This document shows positions 20,205 to 29,020 of a stretch of 64,000 nt of DNA, piece after piece. Source of the stretch: Roseovarius pelagicus (GTDB taxonomy: Bacteria; Pseudomonadota; Alphaproteobacteria; Rhodobacterales; Rhodobacteraceae); the NCBI RefSeq assembly GCF_025639885.1, contig NZ_CP106738.1, positions 744,001-808,000 of the forward strand. Reading direction: 5' to 3'. The notes beneath the pieces are model-generated. The model was given only the letters and a program-made list of their open reading frames with translations, did not search any database and had not been told where the DNA came from. Each line of letters starts with the position of its first letter. The first letter of the stretch is position 1. The translations under genes and the position numbers were made by a program.

Positions 20205-20975
20205 TTAGCTCCTTGCGTCCGTCTCAAGGTGGGTCTTACCGGCATTTGCATGCCCGTTCCAGCGGGTCTCGTAATCGCTTTGCAGCGCGAAATCCGGCAG
20301 ATGCGACTCCTTGGTTTTTTCAATTTCGTAATACAGATACGTGCGCCCCGGCCCGATCTTGTTCTTCAGCTTCAGTCGCACGCCGGTCAGCGCCGGATCC
20401 TGAAATTCGACCTGCCCGAATCCGTCCTCGGGCGCTTCAGGTACGGCACGGCAATCAATCACGTTGCAGTTGCACGCCCGCTTCCAAAAGGTCCAGACCA
20501 ATTCCGGGTTGAACTGGTACATGCCGTGCCCATACCAGCCATTCAGCCCATTGGCGCTGATCAGACGGCCGCCCGGCTTGAGCATCCGAAACAACCCCTC
20601 CAGCGCCATCGGCACGTTGAACACATGCTCGACCGTGCCACCGTCAAAAATCAGATCGAACTTCTTTTCCAGCTTCTTGGCAGGCTTCTTGTTCAGGTCA
20701 TGCAGAACATCGGCCCCCTCGTAATCCGAGAAATCCATGGTCTCCATCCGGCCAAAGCCGAGCTTCTCCATCAGCGTCTCGGAAAACCCGTCCTCTTGCA
20801 GGAAGTCGAACCGCTTGCCCTCGATGCCGTGGCGCTTCAGCGTTTCCTCATAGAGGTGCCGACGTTTGGTCTGGATGCCAAAACTCTGTCGGCCAAGCAT
20901 CAACGTCCGGCCTTTCGGCTGGAAACGTGTGCTCAGCTCAACGAGCCGGTCAAACAGAACATAGTCGACCCCCAA
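20205..20975 (-). CDS. SAM-dependent methyltransferase-like protein between nuoH and nuoI
   Basis: 256 residues from TTG 20975; GGGGGG ending 7 bases upstream (inside the nuoH 3' end) supports this start, 4 bases after the nuoH stop. A class I methyltransferase core is suggested by [20 protein letters not shown] and [19 protein letters not shown]. The later [19 protein letters not shown] resembles methyltransferases from polysaccharide clusters. The usual glycine-rich SAM loop is not obvious (near LMLGRQSFG). Substrate unknown. Its place between two core subunits is unusual and could mean subunit modification or an unrelated passenger. Confidence 0.7.
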   Translation of the reverse strand: MGVDYVLFDRLVELSTRFQPKGRTLMLGRQSFGIQTKRRHLYEETLKRHGIEGKRFDFLQEDGFSETLMEKLGFGRMETMDFSDYEGADVLHDLNKKPAKKLEKKFDLIFDGGTVEHVFNVPMALEGLFRMLKPGGRLISANGLNGWYGHGMYQFNPELVWTFWKRACNCNVIDCRAVPEAPEDGFGQVEFQDPALTGVRLKLKNKIGPGRTYLYYEIEKTKESHLPDFALQSDYETRWNGHANAGKTHLETDARS

Positions 20976-20979
20976 AGGA

Positions 20980-22018
20980 TCAGCCCCCCATTGTATAGCG
21001 CGCCCAGAACGCGCCCATCACTTCGAATTTCGCCAGAAACGCGATGATCACCACCCAAGCCAGCGACAGCGGCAGGAACACTTTCCAGCCGATGCGCATC
21101 AGTTGGTCGTAGCGATAGCGCGGCGTGATCGCCTTCACCATTGCGAAAATGAAGAAGAAGAATGCCATCTTGCCAATCATCCACAGCGCCCCGTCGGGCA
21201 GGCCGGGAATGGGCGACAGCCAGCCACCAAAGAACAGCAGAGACGTCAGCGCGCACATCAGGAAGATCGCGATGTACTCCCCCGCCATGAATAGCAGGAA
21301 GGGCGTCGCGGAATATTCGACCTGATAGCCCGCAACCAGTTCTGATTCCGCCTCGGGCAGGTCAAAGGGCGGGCGGTTGGTCTCGGCCAGTGCCGAGATA
21401 AAGAATAGGAACAACATCGGCAGATGCGGCAACCAGTACCATCCGAAGAAGCCATAGGCCGTGTCCTGCGCCGCAACAATCGCGCCGAAATTCAGCGACC
21501 CGGTCGAGATGATGATACCCACGATAATCAGACCGATGCTGACCTCATAGGAAATCATCTGCGCGGCAGAACGCAAGCTGCCCAAAAACGGGTATTTCGA
21601 GTTTGACGCCCAGCCGCCCATGATCACGCCGTAAACTTCCAGACTGGAGACGGCGAAGACATAGAGGATCGCAACGTTCAGATCACTGATCACCCAGCCA
21701 TCAGCAAACGGAATCACCGCCCACGCGATCACCGCCAGCACGAAACTCGTGAGCGGGGCCAGCATGAAGACAGCCTTGTCGGCCCCTGCGGGCACCACCA
21801 CCTCTTTGACCACGTATTTCAGCGCGTCAGCCACGGATTGCAGCAGGCCAAAGGTGCCAACCACATTCGGCCCGCGCCGCATCTGGACTGCAGGCCCAGA
21901 TCTTGCGGTCGCCATAGACCAGAAACAGCAGCGAGATCATAACGAACCCCAGAACCGCCAGACATTGCGCCGCGATGATCACCAGCGTTCCAAGGGGTGT
22001 TGCAAAGAATTCAGCCAT
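20980..22018 (-). pseudogene. nuoH: NADH-quinone oxidoreductase subunit H, interrupted by a one-base frameshift
   Basis: NuoH forms the quinone chamber at the junction of the two arms. ATG 22018 starts [10 protein letters not shown] and reads through [10 protein letters not shown]. The reading frame then leaves the family and stops at 21827. One frame over, [20 protein letters not shown] continues to the TGA at 20980 with E-rich loop [14 protein letters not shown] intact. Dropping the T opposite plus-strand base 21892 joins the halves as [12 protein letters not shown] and gives 345 residues, the normal length. Because NuoH is indispensable for complex I, a base-calling error is likeliest. Alternatives are true inactivation. 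Confidence 0.9.
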
Positions 22019-22025
22019 CAGGTCC

Positions 22026-22421
22026 TCATACCATCGGTATTCCGTTTTCCGCGCAGTCGGCGGCGACGACTTCGGCGTCGAGTGTCTTTAGCCCACGCGG
22101 CAGCGCCGGTGAGATCGTATAAACCGCATCACCGCGCCAGATGCCACCCTCTTCGACGATATTCGTGCGCAGATGTCGCGCAAAACCATATCCACGAATG
22201 AGCGTATACTGCGCTGCAGCACAGGCCGCATAGCGATCCACATCATCGGTGTTGCGCGCGCCGGTCATGGAGACGTGGAAATTCACCAGATCGCCGTCCA
22301 GCAACTGCGTCTCGATACCCTGATAATCGGGCGCAAAACGGCTCACCTCCGGATCGGACGCCTGGCAGGCAGCCAGTCCGGACAACAGGGTGAGGGCTAT
22401 GACGCTCATATCAGTTCTCAT
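22026..22421 (-). CDS. small lipoprotein in the nuo operon (131 aa)
   Basis: Start at ATG 22421, which overlaps the previous stop (ATGA) and has AAGG just upstream. The N-terminus is a lipoprotein signal ending at the lipobox LAAC. The mature part has Cys residues in [19 protein letters not shown] and [12 protein letters not shown] and a central [16 protein letters not shown] do not recognise a named domain. It sits 7 bases before nuoH and is one of five exported small proteins within this operon. Likely outer- or inner-membrane anchored on the periplasmic side. Confidence 0.7.
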   Translation of the reverse strand: MRTDMSVIALTLLSGLAACQASDPEVSRFAPDYQGIETQLLDGDLVNFHVSMTGARNTDDVDRYAACAAAQYTLIRGYGFARHLRTNIVEEGGIWRGDAVYTISPALPRGLKTLDAEVVAADCAENGIPMV

Positions 22422-22837
22422 ATACCTTCGCATTTTGCTGTTGGTGCGTTCAGGCCGGTCACGACCCAGCCTTCGCCCTGCCTTTGTCCGATCAGCGTGT
22501 AAAGACACGTGGCGGGATAGCGCGCCTGCGCTTCGGTGGTATTCGGACGCATCCACGCGGCGACCTCTTCGGCATTGGCCGTGCCATTGTTGGCCGTGGT
22601 CGCCTTGGGCAGCCATTGAAAGGCGCGCGTGCCGTTCTCAGCCTCGACGACCTGAACCGGGCGACCATGATCAATCATCGCCTCGGTGACGCTGCGGCCG
22701 ACATACCCGCGCATTCCAGCGTTGCCGGACGCGGCACCGTTGCCGCCAACGCCCGGCGTCACACACCCGGCGAGTGCAATCAGCGCCGCCAGTGCCAGAC
22801 CCGATTTCGGGATATGCTGTACCCCGGGCATGGTCAC
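22418..22837 (-). CDS. small lipoprotein in the nuo operon (139 aa)
   Basis: 139 residues. Signal peptide with lipobox LAGC, then a Gly/Ala-rich linker and a small domain with [14 protein letters not shown] and TRAFQWLPK, a pattern that resembles SmpA/OmlA-like lipoprotein domains (inference). Two later cysteines ([10 protein letters not shown] and AKCEGI) could form a disulfide. Start overlaps the nuoG stop (ATGA, 22834-22837) and its end overlaps the next lipoprotein, so the three are coupled. Function unknown. Confidence 0.7.
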   Translation of the reverse strand: MTMPGVQHIPKSGLALAALIALAGCVTPGVGGNGAASGNAGMRGYVGRSVTEAMIDHGRPVQVVEAENGTRAFQWLPKATTANNGTANAEEVAAWMRPNTTEAQARYPATCLYTLIGQRQGEGWVVTGLNAPTAKCEGI

Positions 22838-24843
22838 TCTGCCGCCACCGGCTGCTCTTGGCGCGCTTTGGCACCGGCGCTTAGTTCAGCCATCAGCGTG
22901 CTGGCGCGGGCAATCGGATTGGTCAGATAGAAATCCGTGATCGCCAGACGGAAATCGGCACTGCCCGGTTTGCTGACCTTTAACGGCTGCCATTCATTCT
23001 CCGGCACCGCGTCGATTTCCGCCAGATGCGGAGCAACCGCGACCAACGCATGACGCAGTTGCGGCAGGCTGTCGAATGGCAGTGTCGCACCCAGCTCACC
23101 GCTGAGTGCGCGCAGGATCGCCCAATTTTCCTTGGCTTCACCGGGGGCAAAGCTGGCGCGCAACGCCAATTGCGGGCGGCCTTCGGTGTTCACGAACAGG
23201 CCTTGCTCCTCGGTATAGGCTGCGCCCGGCAGGATCACGTCGGCGCGGTGCGCCCCCCGGTCTCCGTGGCTGCCCTGATAGATCACGAACGCGCCATCCT
23301 TGATGTCGACCTCATCGGCGCCAAGGTTGTAAATCACCTCAGCCCCGTCCAGCGCGGCATCCATGCCACCTGTCGTGGTGCAGCCAGCGTCCATTGCGCC
23401 AACGCGACCCGCCGCTGTGTGCAACACCAGCAGCTTGGCGCCAGCCCCTTGGGTATAGGCCATGACCTGGCTCAGAACGGCGGCACCATCGGCCTCCTGC
23501 AACGCGCCCTGCCCCACGATCACGATCGTGTCCGGCTTTTCCTCGACCTTGCCGACCAGTTTGGTCAATGCGTCGCGGTCGGTGCCGAAATGATGATAGT
23601 CAAAGGTCAGATCGATCTTCGGACCGATTACACCTACACGCGCGCCAGCCAGCCATGCCTTGCGAATGCGCGCGTTCAGCACTGGTGCCTCGACCCGAGG
23701 ATCCGCGCCGACGATCAGGATCGTCTTGGCTGTGTCGATCTCTTCGATGGTTGCCGTTCCGACATAGCCGGACCGATTGCCCTCGGGCAGCTTCGCACCG
23801 TCAGTACGGCACTCAACATTGCCGCCCATGCCCTCGATCAGGGTTTTCAGCGCGAACGCCGCCTCGACCGGGGCAAGATCGCCAACCAGGCCAGCAACCT
23901 TTTTACCCTTCATCGCTGTCGCCGCAGCATTCAGCGCCTCGGGCCAGCTGGCAGGTCGCAGCTTGCCATTTTCGCGCACATAGGGGCGGTCCAGCCGCTG
24001 ACGACGCAACCCGTCCCAGACGAAACGCGTCTTGTCCGAAATCCATTCCTCGTTCACGCCGTCATTGTTGCGCGGCAGGAACCGCATGACTTCGCGGCCC
24101 TTGGTGTCAACGCGGATGTTGCTGCCCAACGCATCCATTACGTCAATGCTCTCGGTCTTGGTCAGCTCCCATGGCCGCGCAGTAAATGCATAAGGCTTTG
24201 ATACCAATGCCCCAACCGGGCACAGGTCGATGATGTTGCCCTGCATGTTGCTGTCCAGAGTGCCGCCCAGATAGGTGGTGATCTCGGCATCCTCGCCGCG
24301 CCCTGTCTGACCCATCATCTGGATACCTGCCACTTCGGTGGTAAACCGCACGCAGCGGGTACACGAAATGCAACGCGTCATATGTGTCTCGACCAACGGT
24401 CCCAGATCAAGGTCCGTACTGGCGCGTTTTGCCTCGCGAAAGCGGCTGAAATCAACGCCGTAGGCCATCGCCTGATCCTGTAGATCGCATTCGCCACCCT
24501 GATCGCAGATCGGGCAATCCAGCGGGTGGTTGATCAGCAGGAACTCCATCACACCCTCGCGGGCCTTCTTGACCATCGGGCTGTTGGTTTTCACGACCGG
24601 CGGCTGGCCTTCCGGTCCGGGGCGCAGATCGCGCACCTGCATCGCACAGGACGCCGCAGGCTTTGGCGGGCCGCCGACGACCTCCACAAGACACATCCGA
24701 CAGTTGCCCGCGATCGAGAGTCGCTCGTGATAGCAAAAGCGCGGAATTTCCACGCCCGCCTCTTCACAGGCCTGAATCAGGGTCATGGCCCCATCCACCT
24801 CTACCTCGGTCTCGTCGATGATGATCTTGCGAAGGTCAGTCAT
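22834..24843 (-). CDS. nuoG: NADH-quinone oxidoreductase subunit G
   Basis: 669 residues, the largest peripheral-arm subunit. The N-terminal [2Fe-2S] domain has [20 protein letters not shown]; the His/Cys N5 site is [18 protein letters not shown]; the N4 site is [10 protein letters not shown] with CPVGAL. A degenerate molybdopterin-oxidoreductase-like body follows. Length is near that of mitochondrial-type NuoG and shorter than E. coli NuoG (about 900). It starts 7 bases after the DUF5333 gene and its stop overlaps the lipoprotein start. Confidence 0.97.
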   Translation of the reverse strand: MTDLRKIIIDETEVEVDGAMTLIQACEEAGVEIPRFCYHERLSIAGNCRMCLVEVVGGPPKPAASCAMQVRDLRPGPEGQPPVVKTNSPMVKKAREGVMEFLLINHPLDCPICDQGGECDLQDQAMAYGVDFSRFREAKRASTDLDLGPLVETHMTRCISCTRCVRFTTEVAGIQMMGQTGRGEDAEITTYLGGTLDSNMQGNIIDLCPVGALVSKPYAFTARPWELTKTESIDVMDALGSNIRVDTKGREVMRFLPRNNDGVNEEWISDKTRFVWDGLRRQRLDRPYVRENGKLRPASWPEALNAAATAMKGKKVAGLVGDLAPVEAAFALKTLIEGMGGNVECRTDGAKLPEGNRSGYVGTATIEEIDTAKTILIVGADPRVEAPVLNARIRKAWLAGARVGVIGPKIDLTFDYHHFGTDRDALTKLVGKVEEKPDTIVIVGQGALQEADGAAVLSQVMAYTQGAGAKLLVLHTAAGRVGAMDAGCTTTGGMDAALDGAEVIYNLGADEVDIKDGAFVIYQGSHGDRGAHRADVILPGAAYTEEQGLFVNTEGRPQLALRASFAPGEAKENWAILRALSGELGATLPFDSLPQLRHALVAVAPHLAEIDAVPENEWQPLKVSKPGSADFRLAITDFYLTNPIARASTLMAELSAGAKARQEQPVAAE

Positions 24844-24850
24844 GTTGCGT

Positions 24851-25255
24851 TCACTTTACTTTCAGAAACTTGCCCGCTTGGGTCTGGGCCGCGACTTCCT
24901 CGCGCGCCAGACGGCACAGGCTTGGGTGATCCAGATTGCTGGCCCCCTTGGATTTGTAATAGGCGTTGCGCATCTTGCGCATCTCGGCCTTGTTTTCGGA
25001 CGAATTTACATGGGCGTCGATCTCGGCCTCGGAATAGCCGCGCTCGCGCGCGATCGCCTTCAACCCGTTCAGGTAGGATCGTGCAACCCATAGCCGCCCT
25101 GACACATCATCACAGGACCGGCGGATCTTGTCCGCCACGGCAATGGCCAGCAAACCAGCGGTAATATCACGCTCGTCGCGCAGCCCTGCATGGCCGCTCG
25201 TCGCAACGAACCCGGCCAGCGTAACGCTCAGAATAGCAGTCGTCATCATACGCAT
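24851..25255 (-). CDS. DUF5333-type exported protein
   Basis: 134 residues with an N-terminal signal peptide ending near HAG. The body has [25 protein letters not shown] and the C-terminal [14 protein letters not shown]. Two cysteines (about residues 48 and 113) could pair. The pattern matches, from memory, DUF5333 proteins of Rhodobacteraceae, which are found in nuo operons. Function is unknown. A 127-base gap with two perfect hairpins separates it from the next gene upstream. Confidence 0.75.
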   Translation of the reverse strand: MRMMTTAILSVTLAGFVATSGHAGLRDERDITAGLLAIAVADKIRRSCDDVSGRLWVARSYLNGLKAIARERGYSEAEIDAHVNSSENKAEMRKMRNAYYKSKGASNLDHPSLCRLAREEVAAQTQAGKFLKVK

Positions 25256-25286
25256 GAGAATACTCCTTGTTGTACATGCCTCAGCA

Positions 25287-25351
25287 CCCGCCGAACGGCG
25301 GGCACCTTATGGCTGCACATGGAGTTTGCCTCGCGTGTTATGCAATAACAC
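25287..25351 (-). other. two perfect hairpins in a gap of the nuo operon
   Basis: CCCGCCG-AA-CGGCGGG (25287-25302) and CGTGTTAT-GCA-ATAACACG (25333-25351) stand 30 bases apart in the non-coding gap 25256-25382 between a lipoprotein gene and the DUF5333 gene. Neither is followed by a T-tract on the minus strand. They may be mRNA processing or stability elements that set relative expression along the long transcript. Confidence 0.5.
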
Positions 25352-25382
25352 GGGCCAAAATCGGCGGATATCGGCGAATAGC

Positions 25383-25721
25383 CTACCATTCCACACAGCT
25401 CCCCCGCATTGTCAGCGCATCGCCTTCAGTGACAACCGTCGCGGCCTCGGGGTCTGATCCCGGCTTCCACTCGATCGCTGAATCCCCGTACGTCTCGACA
25501 CAATAGCGAATGCCCTCGTGGCGGCCGGCCTTGCGCGCGCCCTCGATCCCCTGCCCGACACGACGGACAGTCACGACGAAATCCTCGCGCCGGTCGCCGT
25601 CTTTCTTGGCTTTGGCCGGGTAATACTTACCGTCGAACATTTCACGCTCGCCCGGTTTGGCGCAGGCGCCCAGTACCAGCATCGCGGCCAAAACGCTCGT
25701 GATGATCCGTGTATGCGTCAT
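25383..25721 (-). CDS. small lipoprotein in the nuo operon (112 aa)
   Basis: Start at ATG 25721 overlapping the MAPEG-gene stop by ATGA. Signal with lipobox LGAC, then a mature part with GKYYPAKAKKDGDRREDFVV and VGQGIEGARKAGRHEGIRYC, ending with TMRGSCVEW. Two cysteines may form a disulfide. No named family recognised. Predicted to be membrane-anchored and periplasmic. Its operon position is the only functional hint. Confidence 0.7.
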   Translation of the reverse strand: MTHTRIITSVLAAMLVLGACAKPGEREMFDGKYYPAKAKKDGDRREDFVVTVRRVGQGIEGARKAGRHEGIRYCVETYGDSAIEWKPGSDPEAATVVTEGDALTMRGSCVEW

Positions 25722-26143
25722 GCCGGGCCTCCAAATACTGCCAAAATCGCCAAAATCGCCAGCAGGATGCACATCAGCCAGCCCAGAACATAGGCAAAGG
25801 AACGCGCGCCCATATCCGCCTTGCCGCCACGCAGGTGAATGACCAGCATCACGATACGCGCGACGAAAAAGGTCGACGCGAAAAGGTTCACCCAAAACGG
25901 TGCCGCCCCGGCCAGAATCGCCGCCAGCGTGACCAGCGCAAATGTGCCCACTGATTCAGCAGCGTTGCCATAGGCCCGGTGCCAGCGATAGGTGGCACTG
26001 GCATAATCCTCGGGCGGAGTTGCACCGGGCACCAGCCCGGCTGCCGTCTTGCGCATCGCCGATAGCGGGCTCAGCACGAGAGTCGTCAAACCCATCAATG
26101 CCATCGCAATGATTGCGTACCCGTATTGTGCGAAATCATGCAT
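25718..26143 (-). CDS. MAPEG family membrane protein in the nuo operon
   Basis: 141 residues with four hydrophobic helices. The segment RWHRAYGNAAESVGTFALV carries the MAPEG signature (polar Asn-Ala-xx-Glu after the first loop), followed by FFVARIVMLVIHLRGGK. Eukaryotic MAPEG proteins are glutathione-dependent enzymes of eicosanoid metabolism; the bacterial relatives are mostly uncharacterised. It sits between an exported 105-residue protein and a lipoprotein, with an ATGA overlap to the latter. Confidence 0.8.
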   Translation of the reverse strand: MHDFAQYGYAIIAMALMGLTTLVLSPLSAMRKTAAGLVPGATPPEDYASATYRWHRAYGNAAESVGTFALVTLAAILAGAAPFWVNLFASTFFVARIVMLVIHLRGGKADMGARSFAYVLGWLMCILLAILAILAVFGGPA

Positions 26144-26157
26144 CCGACGTCGCTCCC

Positions 26158-26475
26158 TTATCCGCCGGTCCGGCAGAGAATATCATAGCTTATGCGGCCC
26201 TCAGCCGCCCCCAGCGCGATGCTGACCACCGGCACAGCCCCGCCACAGGCCACTTTCTCGGCAAAACCAAAGGCCGCATCGGTTGCAGCCTGACCATCGA
26301 TCCGCCCGACACTAACCAGCACCTGCTGCGCTGCGATCGCGCCATTGCCGTCTTGGGCGCGCAGCGATACCGCGCGCCGCTCTATCGTCGCCTCATAGGT
26401 CTGCGACTGCACGGTCTCGGCCTGCGCCGCACTACCGACAGCCAGCAGCGTCAGGAATGTCGCCAGATGTTTCAT
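26158..26475 (-). CDS. small exported protein in the nuo operon (105 aa)
   Basis: Start at ATG 26475, overlapping the nuoF stop (ATGA). Signal peptide [19 protein letters not shown], cleaved after AQA. The mature ~86 residues include [18 protein letters not shown] and two cysteines ([19 protein letters not shown]). No lipobox. Family not recognised. Predicted periplasmic. It belongs to the set of cysteine-bearing exported proteins interleaved with nuo genes. Confidence 0.7.
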   Translation of the reverse strand: MKHLATFLTLLAVGSAAQAETVQSQTYEATIERRAVSLRAQDGNGAIAAQQVLVSVGRIDGQAATDAAFGFAEKVACGGAVPVVSIALGAAEGRISYDILCRTGG

Positions 26476-27767
26476 TCTGCTGCCACCGCACTGACGCGCC
26501 CGGTGCGCTTGTGTTTGATCCGATCTTCGATTTCGTCGCGGAAATTGCGGATCAGACCCTGAATTGGCCATGCTGCCGCGTCGCCGAGCGCACAGATCGT
26601 GTGGCCCTCAACCTGCTTGGTCACATCCAGCAGCATATCGATCTCTTCGACCTCTGCATCGCCGGTGACCAGCCGTTCCATGACGCGCATCATCCAACCC
26701 GTGCCCTCGCGGCAGGGTGTACACTGACCACAACTCTCGTGTTTATAGAACTTGGCCAGCCGCCAGATCGCCTTGATGATATCGGTATCGTTGTCCATCA
26801 CGATCACCGCAGCCGTGCCCAGCCCCGACCGCTGCTCGCGCAGATAGTCGAAATCCATGATCGCCTCTTTCATGTGCTCGCCACGAATGCAGGGCACTGA
26901 CGACCCGCCGGGAATGACCGCCTTGAGGTTTTTCCAGCCGCCACGAATGCCGCCGCAATGCTTTTCGATCAACTCTTCAAAACTGATGCTCATCGCCTCT
27001 TCGACGACACAGGGGTTGTTCACATGGCCCGAAATCGCAAACAGCTTGGTCCCGGTGTTGTTAGGGCGACCAAAGCCCGCGAACCATTCCGGCCCGCGCC
27101 GCAGGATCGTCGGCACAACAGCGATCGATTCCACGTTGTTCACCGTGGTCGGGCAGCCATAGAGGCCCGCCCCTGCCGGGAACGGCGGCTTCATGCGCGG
27201 CATGCCCTTTTTGCCCTCAAGGCTCTCCAGCAGCGCGGTCTCCTCGCCACAGATATAGGCCCCGGCCCCATGCGCCAGATAGAGGTCAAAATCAAAACCC
27301 GCACCGCAGGCGTTCTTGCCGATCAGACCGGCGTCATAGGCCTCGTCGATGGCTATCTGCAACGCCTCGCGCTCGCGGATATATTCACCGCGAATATAGA
27401 TATAGCACGCATGCGCCTGCATCGCGTAGCTGGCAATCAGGCACCCTTCGATCAGCGTATGCGGATCGTGACGCATGATCTCGCGGTCCTTGCAGGTGCC
27501 CGGCTCGGATTCGTCGGCATTGACCACCAGATAGGCAGGGCGACCGTCGCTTTCCTTTGGCATGAACGACCATTTGAGGCCGGTGGGGAACCCCGCACCG
27601 CCGCGTCCGCGCAGACCACTGGCCTTCATCTGGTCGATGATCCAGCCACGCCCGTTTTGCAATATCTTCGCGGTGCCATCCCAATGGCCGCGCGCCTGCG
27701 CACCCTTCAGGGTGCGGTCATGCATGCCGTAAAGGTTGGTAAAGATACGGTCCTGGTCTTTCAGCAT
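26472..27767 (-). CDS. nuoF: NADH-quinone oxidoreductase subunit F (NADH- and FMN-binding)
   Basis: 431 residues from ATG 27767. NADH/FMN site: [18 protein letters not shown] and [18 protein letters not shown]. Cluster N3 [4Fe-4S] site: [12 protein letters not shown] with a later Cys in TICALGD. It accepts hydride from NADH and passes electrons to the Fe-S chain. Length is typical. It starts 7 bases after the DUF5337 gene and overlaps the exported-protein gene by ATGA. Confidence 0.98.
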   Translation of the reverse strand: MLKDQDRIFTNLYGMHDRTLKGAQARGHWDGTAKILQNGRGWIIDQMKASGLRGRGGAGFPTGLKWSFMPKESDGRPAYLVVNADESEPGTCKDREIMRHDPHTLIEGCLIASYAMQAHACYIYIRGEYIREREALQIAIDEAYDAGLIGKNACGAGFDFDLYLAHGAGAYICGEETALLESLEGKKGMPRMKPPFPAGAGLYGCPTTVNNVESIAVVPTILRRGPEWFAGFGRPNNTGTKLFAISGHVNNPCVVEEAMSISFEELIEKHCGGIRGGWKNLKAVIPGGSSVPCIRGEHMKEAIMDFDYLREQRSGLGTAAVIVMDNDTDIIKAIWRLAKFYKHESCGQCTPCREGTGWMMRVMERLVTGDAEVEEIDMLLDVTKQVEGHTICALGDAAAWPIQGLIRNFRDEIEDRIKHKRTGRVSAVAAE

Positions 27768-27774
27768 TCCGCCA

Positions 27775-27999
27775 CTACCTCTGATTGTCCTGGCGCGCAC
27801 GCCAGATATTAAAAACCATCCAAAGCGCCCAAACGAACCCGGCTCCAGCGAACATGGTCAGCAGCGCGCGAATGCGCAGGCTCCACCCCAACTTTGCACC
27901 GGCAAACTCGGCCACAATCCAGAAGGCCGCGCTCAGTGCAATCACCAGTGCGGCACGGCGTCCATGTGCTTGCTCGGTATCTCTGGTGGGTTGGTTCAC
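27775..27999 (-). CDS. DUF5337-type small membrane protein
   Basis: 74 residues: a polar N-terminus with basic GRRAAL, then two hydrophobic helices separated by a short loop ([10 protein letters not shown]), ending with WRARQDNQR. This layout matches, from memory, DUF5337 proteins, which in Rhodobacteraceae occur between nuoE and nuoF. Function unknown. It starts 11 bases after the preceding gene and ends 7 bases before nuoF. Confidence 0.75.
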   Translation of the reverse strand: MNQPTRDTEQAHGRRAALVIALSAAFWIVAEFAGAKLGWSLRIRALLTMFAGAGFVWALWMVFNIWRARQDNQR

Positions 28000-28010
28000 G
28001 TCGTCGCGTC

Positions 28011-28721
28011 CTACTTCTTGCCCTTGGAGCGTTTGGAAAATTCGGTCTCGCCGCCCTCGGCCAGCGTTTTGGCCTGTTCGACCCAGTTATCGCGGCTCAC
28101 GCGCCCTTTGAATCCTTCGAGGTTCTGATCGACCCATGCCACTTCTTTGGCGGTCCATCCGGCGATCTGGTCAAAGTGGTAAAAGCCCATCTTGTTCAGC
28201 AATGCTTCCAGCTTCGGCCCTACGCCTTTTATCAGTTTGAGATTGTCCGCATTCCCGCCACGCGCCGCACTCAGCGTTTCGGGCTGAGCTTGCGCTTCGG
28301 GTGCCAATGGTGCCGGAGCCGCTGCCGCAGGTGGCGCGGCCGCAGGCGCCGCTACGACCGGCTCGGCATCGGGCGGGATAGCGTCGGCAGGTGCGGCATC
28401 GGCCGGCGGCACGGCATCCCCCATCGGCATCGTCGGGGCGTCAGGCACGGGCGATGCTGCTGGCGTGGCCGCGGGTTTGACCTCTGGCGCGCGGGATGCG
28501 GGGGCCGTCGGGGTCGCCTGCGCGCCCCCCGAGGCGGCGTTCCCGCAAAAGAGCTTGGGGAAAAAGACGCCGCAGATCACAAAAACCAGCACACCCAGAA
28601 GAAGACTGGAGAACCAGCCAAGACCGATAACCGCCATCAACAGGATCGCTAAGACAACACCCGCCGCAGCGGCCATCATCCAGCATGTCTTGCTGCAATT
28701 CGTTCCATCATCCGTCATCAT
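28011..28721 (-). CDS. membrane protein with C-terminal helical domain shared with the NuoE tail
   Basis: 236 residues. N-terminal cytoplasmic stub with two cysteines, then two hydrophobic helices (17-63), an Ala/Pro-rich linker (~65-155), and a C-terminal ~75-residue domain beginning LKLIKGVGPKLEALLNKMGF. The KGVGPKLEALL stretch is the helix-hairpin-helix-like pattern seen in H3TH/DUF4332-type domains. The same domain follows nuoE out of frame at 28769-29020, with near-identical DNA over long stretches. Ribosome site GGGAGAGG precedes two adjacent ATGs. Role unknown; a tether for the NADH module is possible. Confidence 0.75.
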   Translation of the reverse strand: MMTDDGTNCSKTCWMMAAAAGVVLAILLMAVIGLGWFSSLLLGVLVFVICGVFFPKLFCGNAASGGAQATPTAPASRAPEVKPAATPAASPVPDAPTMPMGDAVPPADAAPADAIPPDAEPVVAAPAAAPPAAAAPAPLAPEAQAQPETLSAARGGNADNLKLIKGVGPKLEALLNKMGFYHFDQIAGWTAKEVAWVDQNLEGFKGRVSRDNWVEQAKTLAEGGETEFSKRSKGKK

Positions 28722-28768
28722 TATCTCTTCCTCTCCCTATCGCGGGCGCGCGGCGTATTTGTTATTTT

Positions 28769-29020
28769 CTAGTAGACGTCGCCCTTCTTTACCCGGTTGG
28801 CGAATTCCGTTTCACCACCTTCAGACAAAATACGGGCCTGTTCGACCCAGTTATCGCGGCTCACGCGCCCCTTGAACCCTTCGAGGTTCTGATCAACCCA
28901 TGCCACTTCTGCTGCGGTCCAGTTCGAAATCTGATCGAAATGGTAGAACCCAAGCCGATTGAGCAATGCTTCCAGCTTCGGCCCGACGCCCTTGATCATC
29001 TTCAGGTCGTCCGCCCCCCC
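28769..29020 (-). pseudogene. displaced C-terminal domain of NuoE (helical KGVGPKLEALL domain)
   Basis: The frame one base off nuoE reads [20 protein letters not shown] and on through HFDQISNW and NLEGFKGRVSRDNW to the stop at 28769. In related Rhodobacteraceae NuoE proteins this domain is, from memory, fused at the C-terminus. The switch point is a run of seven C on the plus strand (29014-29020); eight would join the frames as [11 protein letters not shown]. No ribosome site or good start lies inside, so it is unlikely to be an independent gene. Confidence 0.7.

Noticed and set aside
25730..25760. Fourth copy of the 19-bp element
   Set aside because: CCAAATACTGCC here is codons of the MAPEG C-terminus (AVFGGPA) and lacks the GATGAA half.
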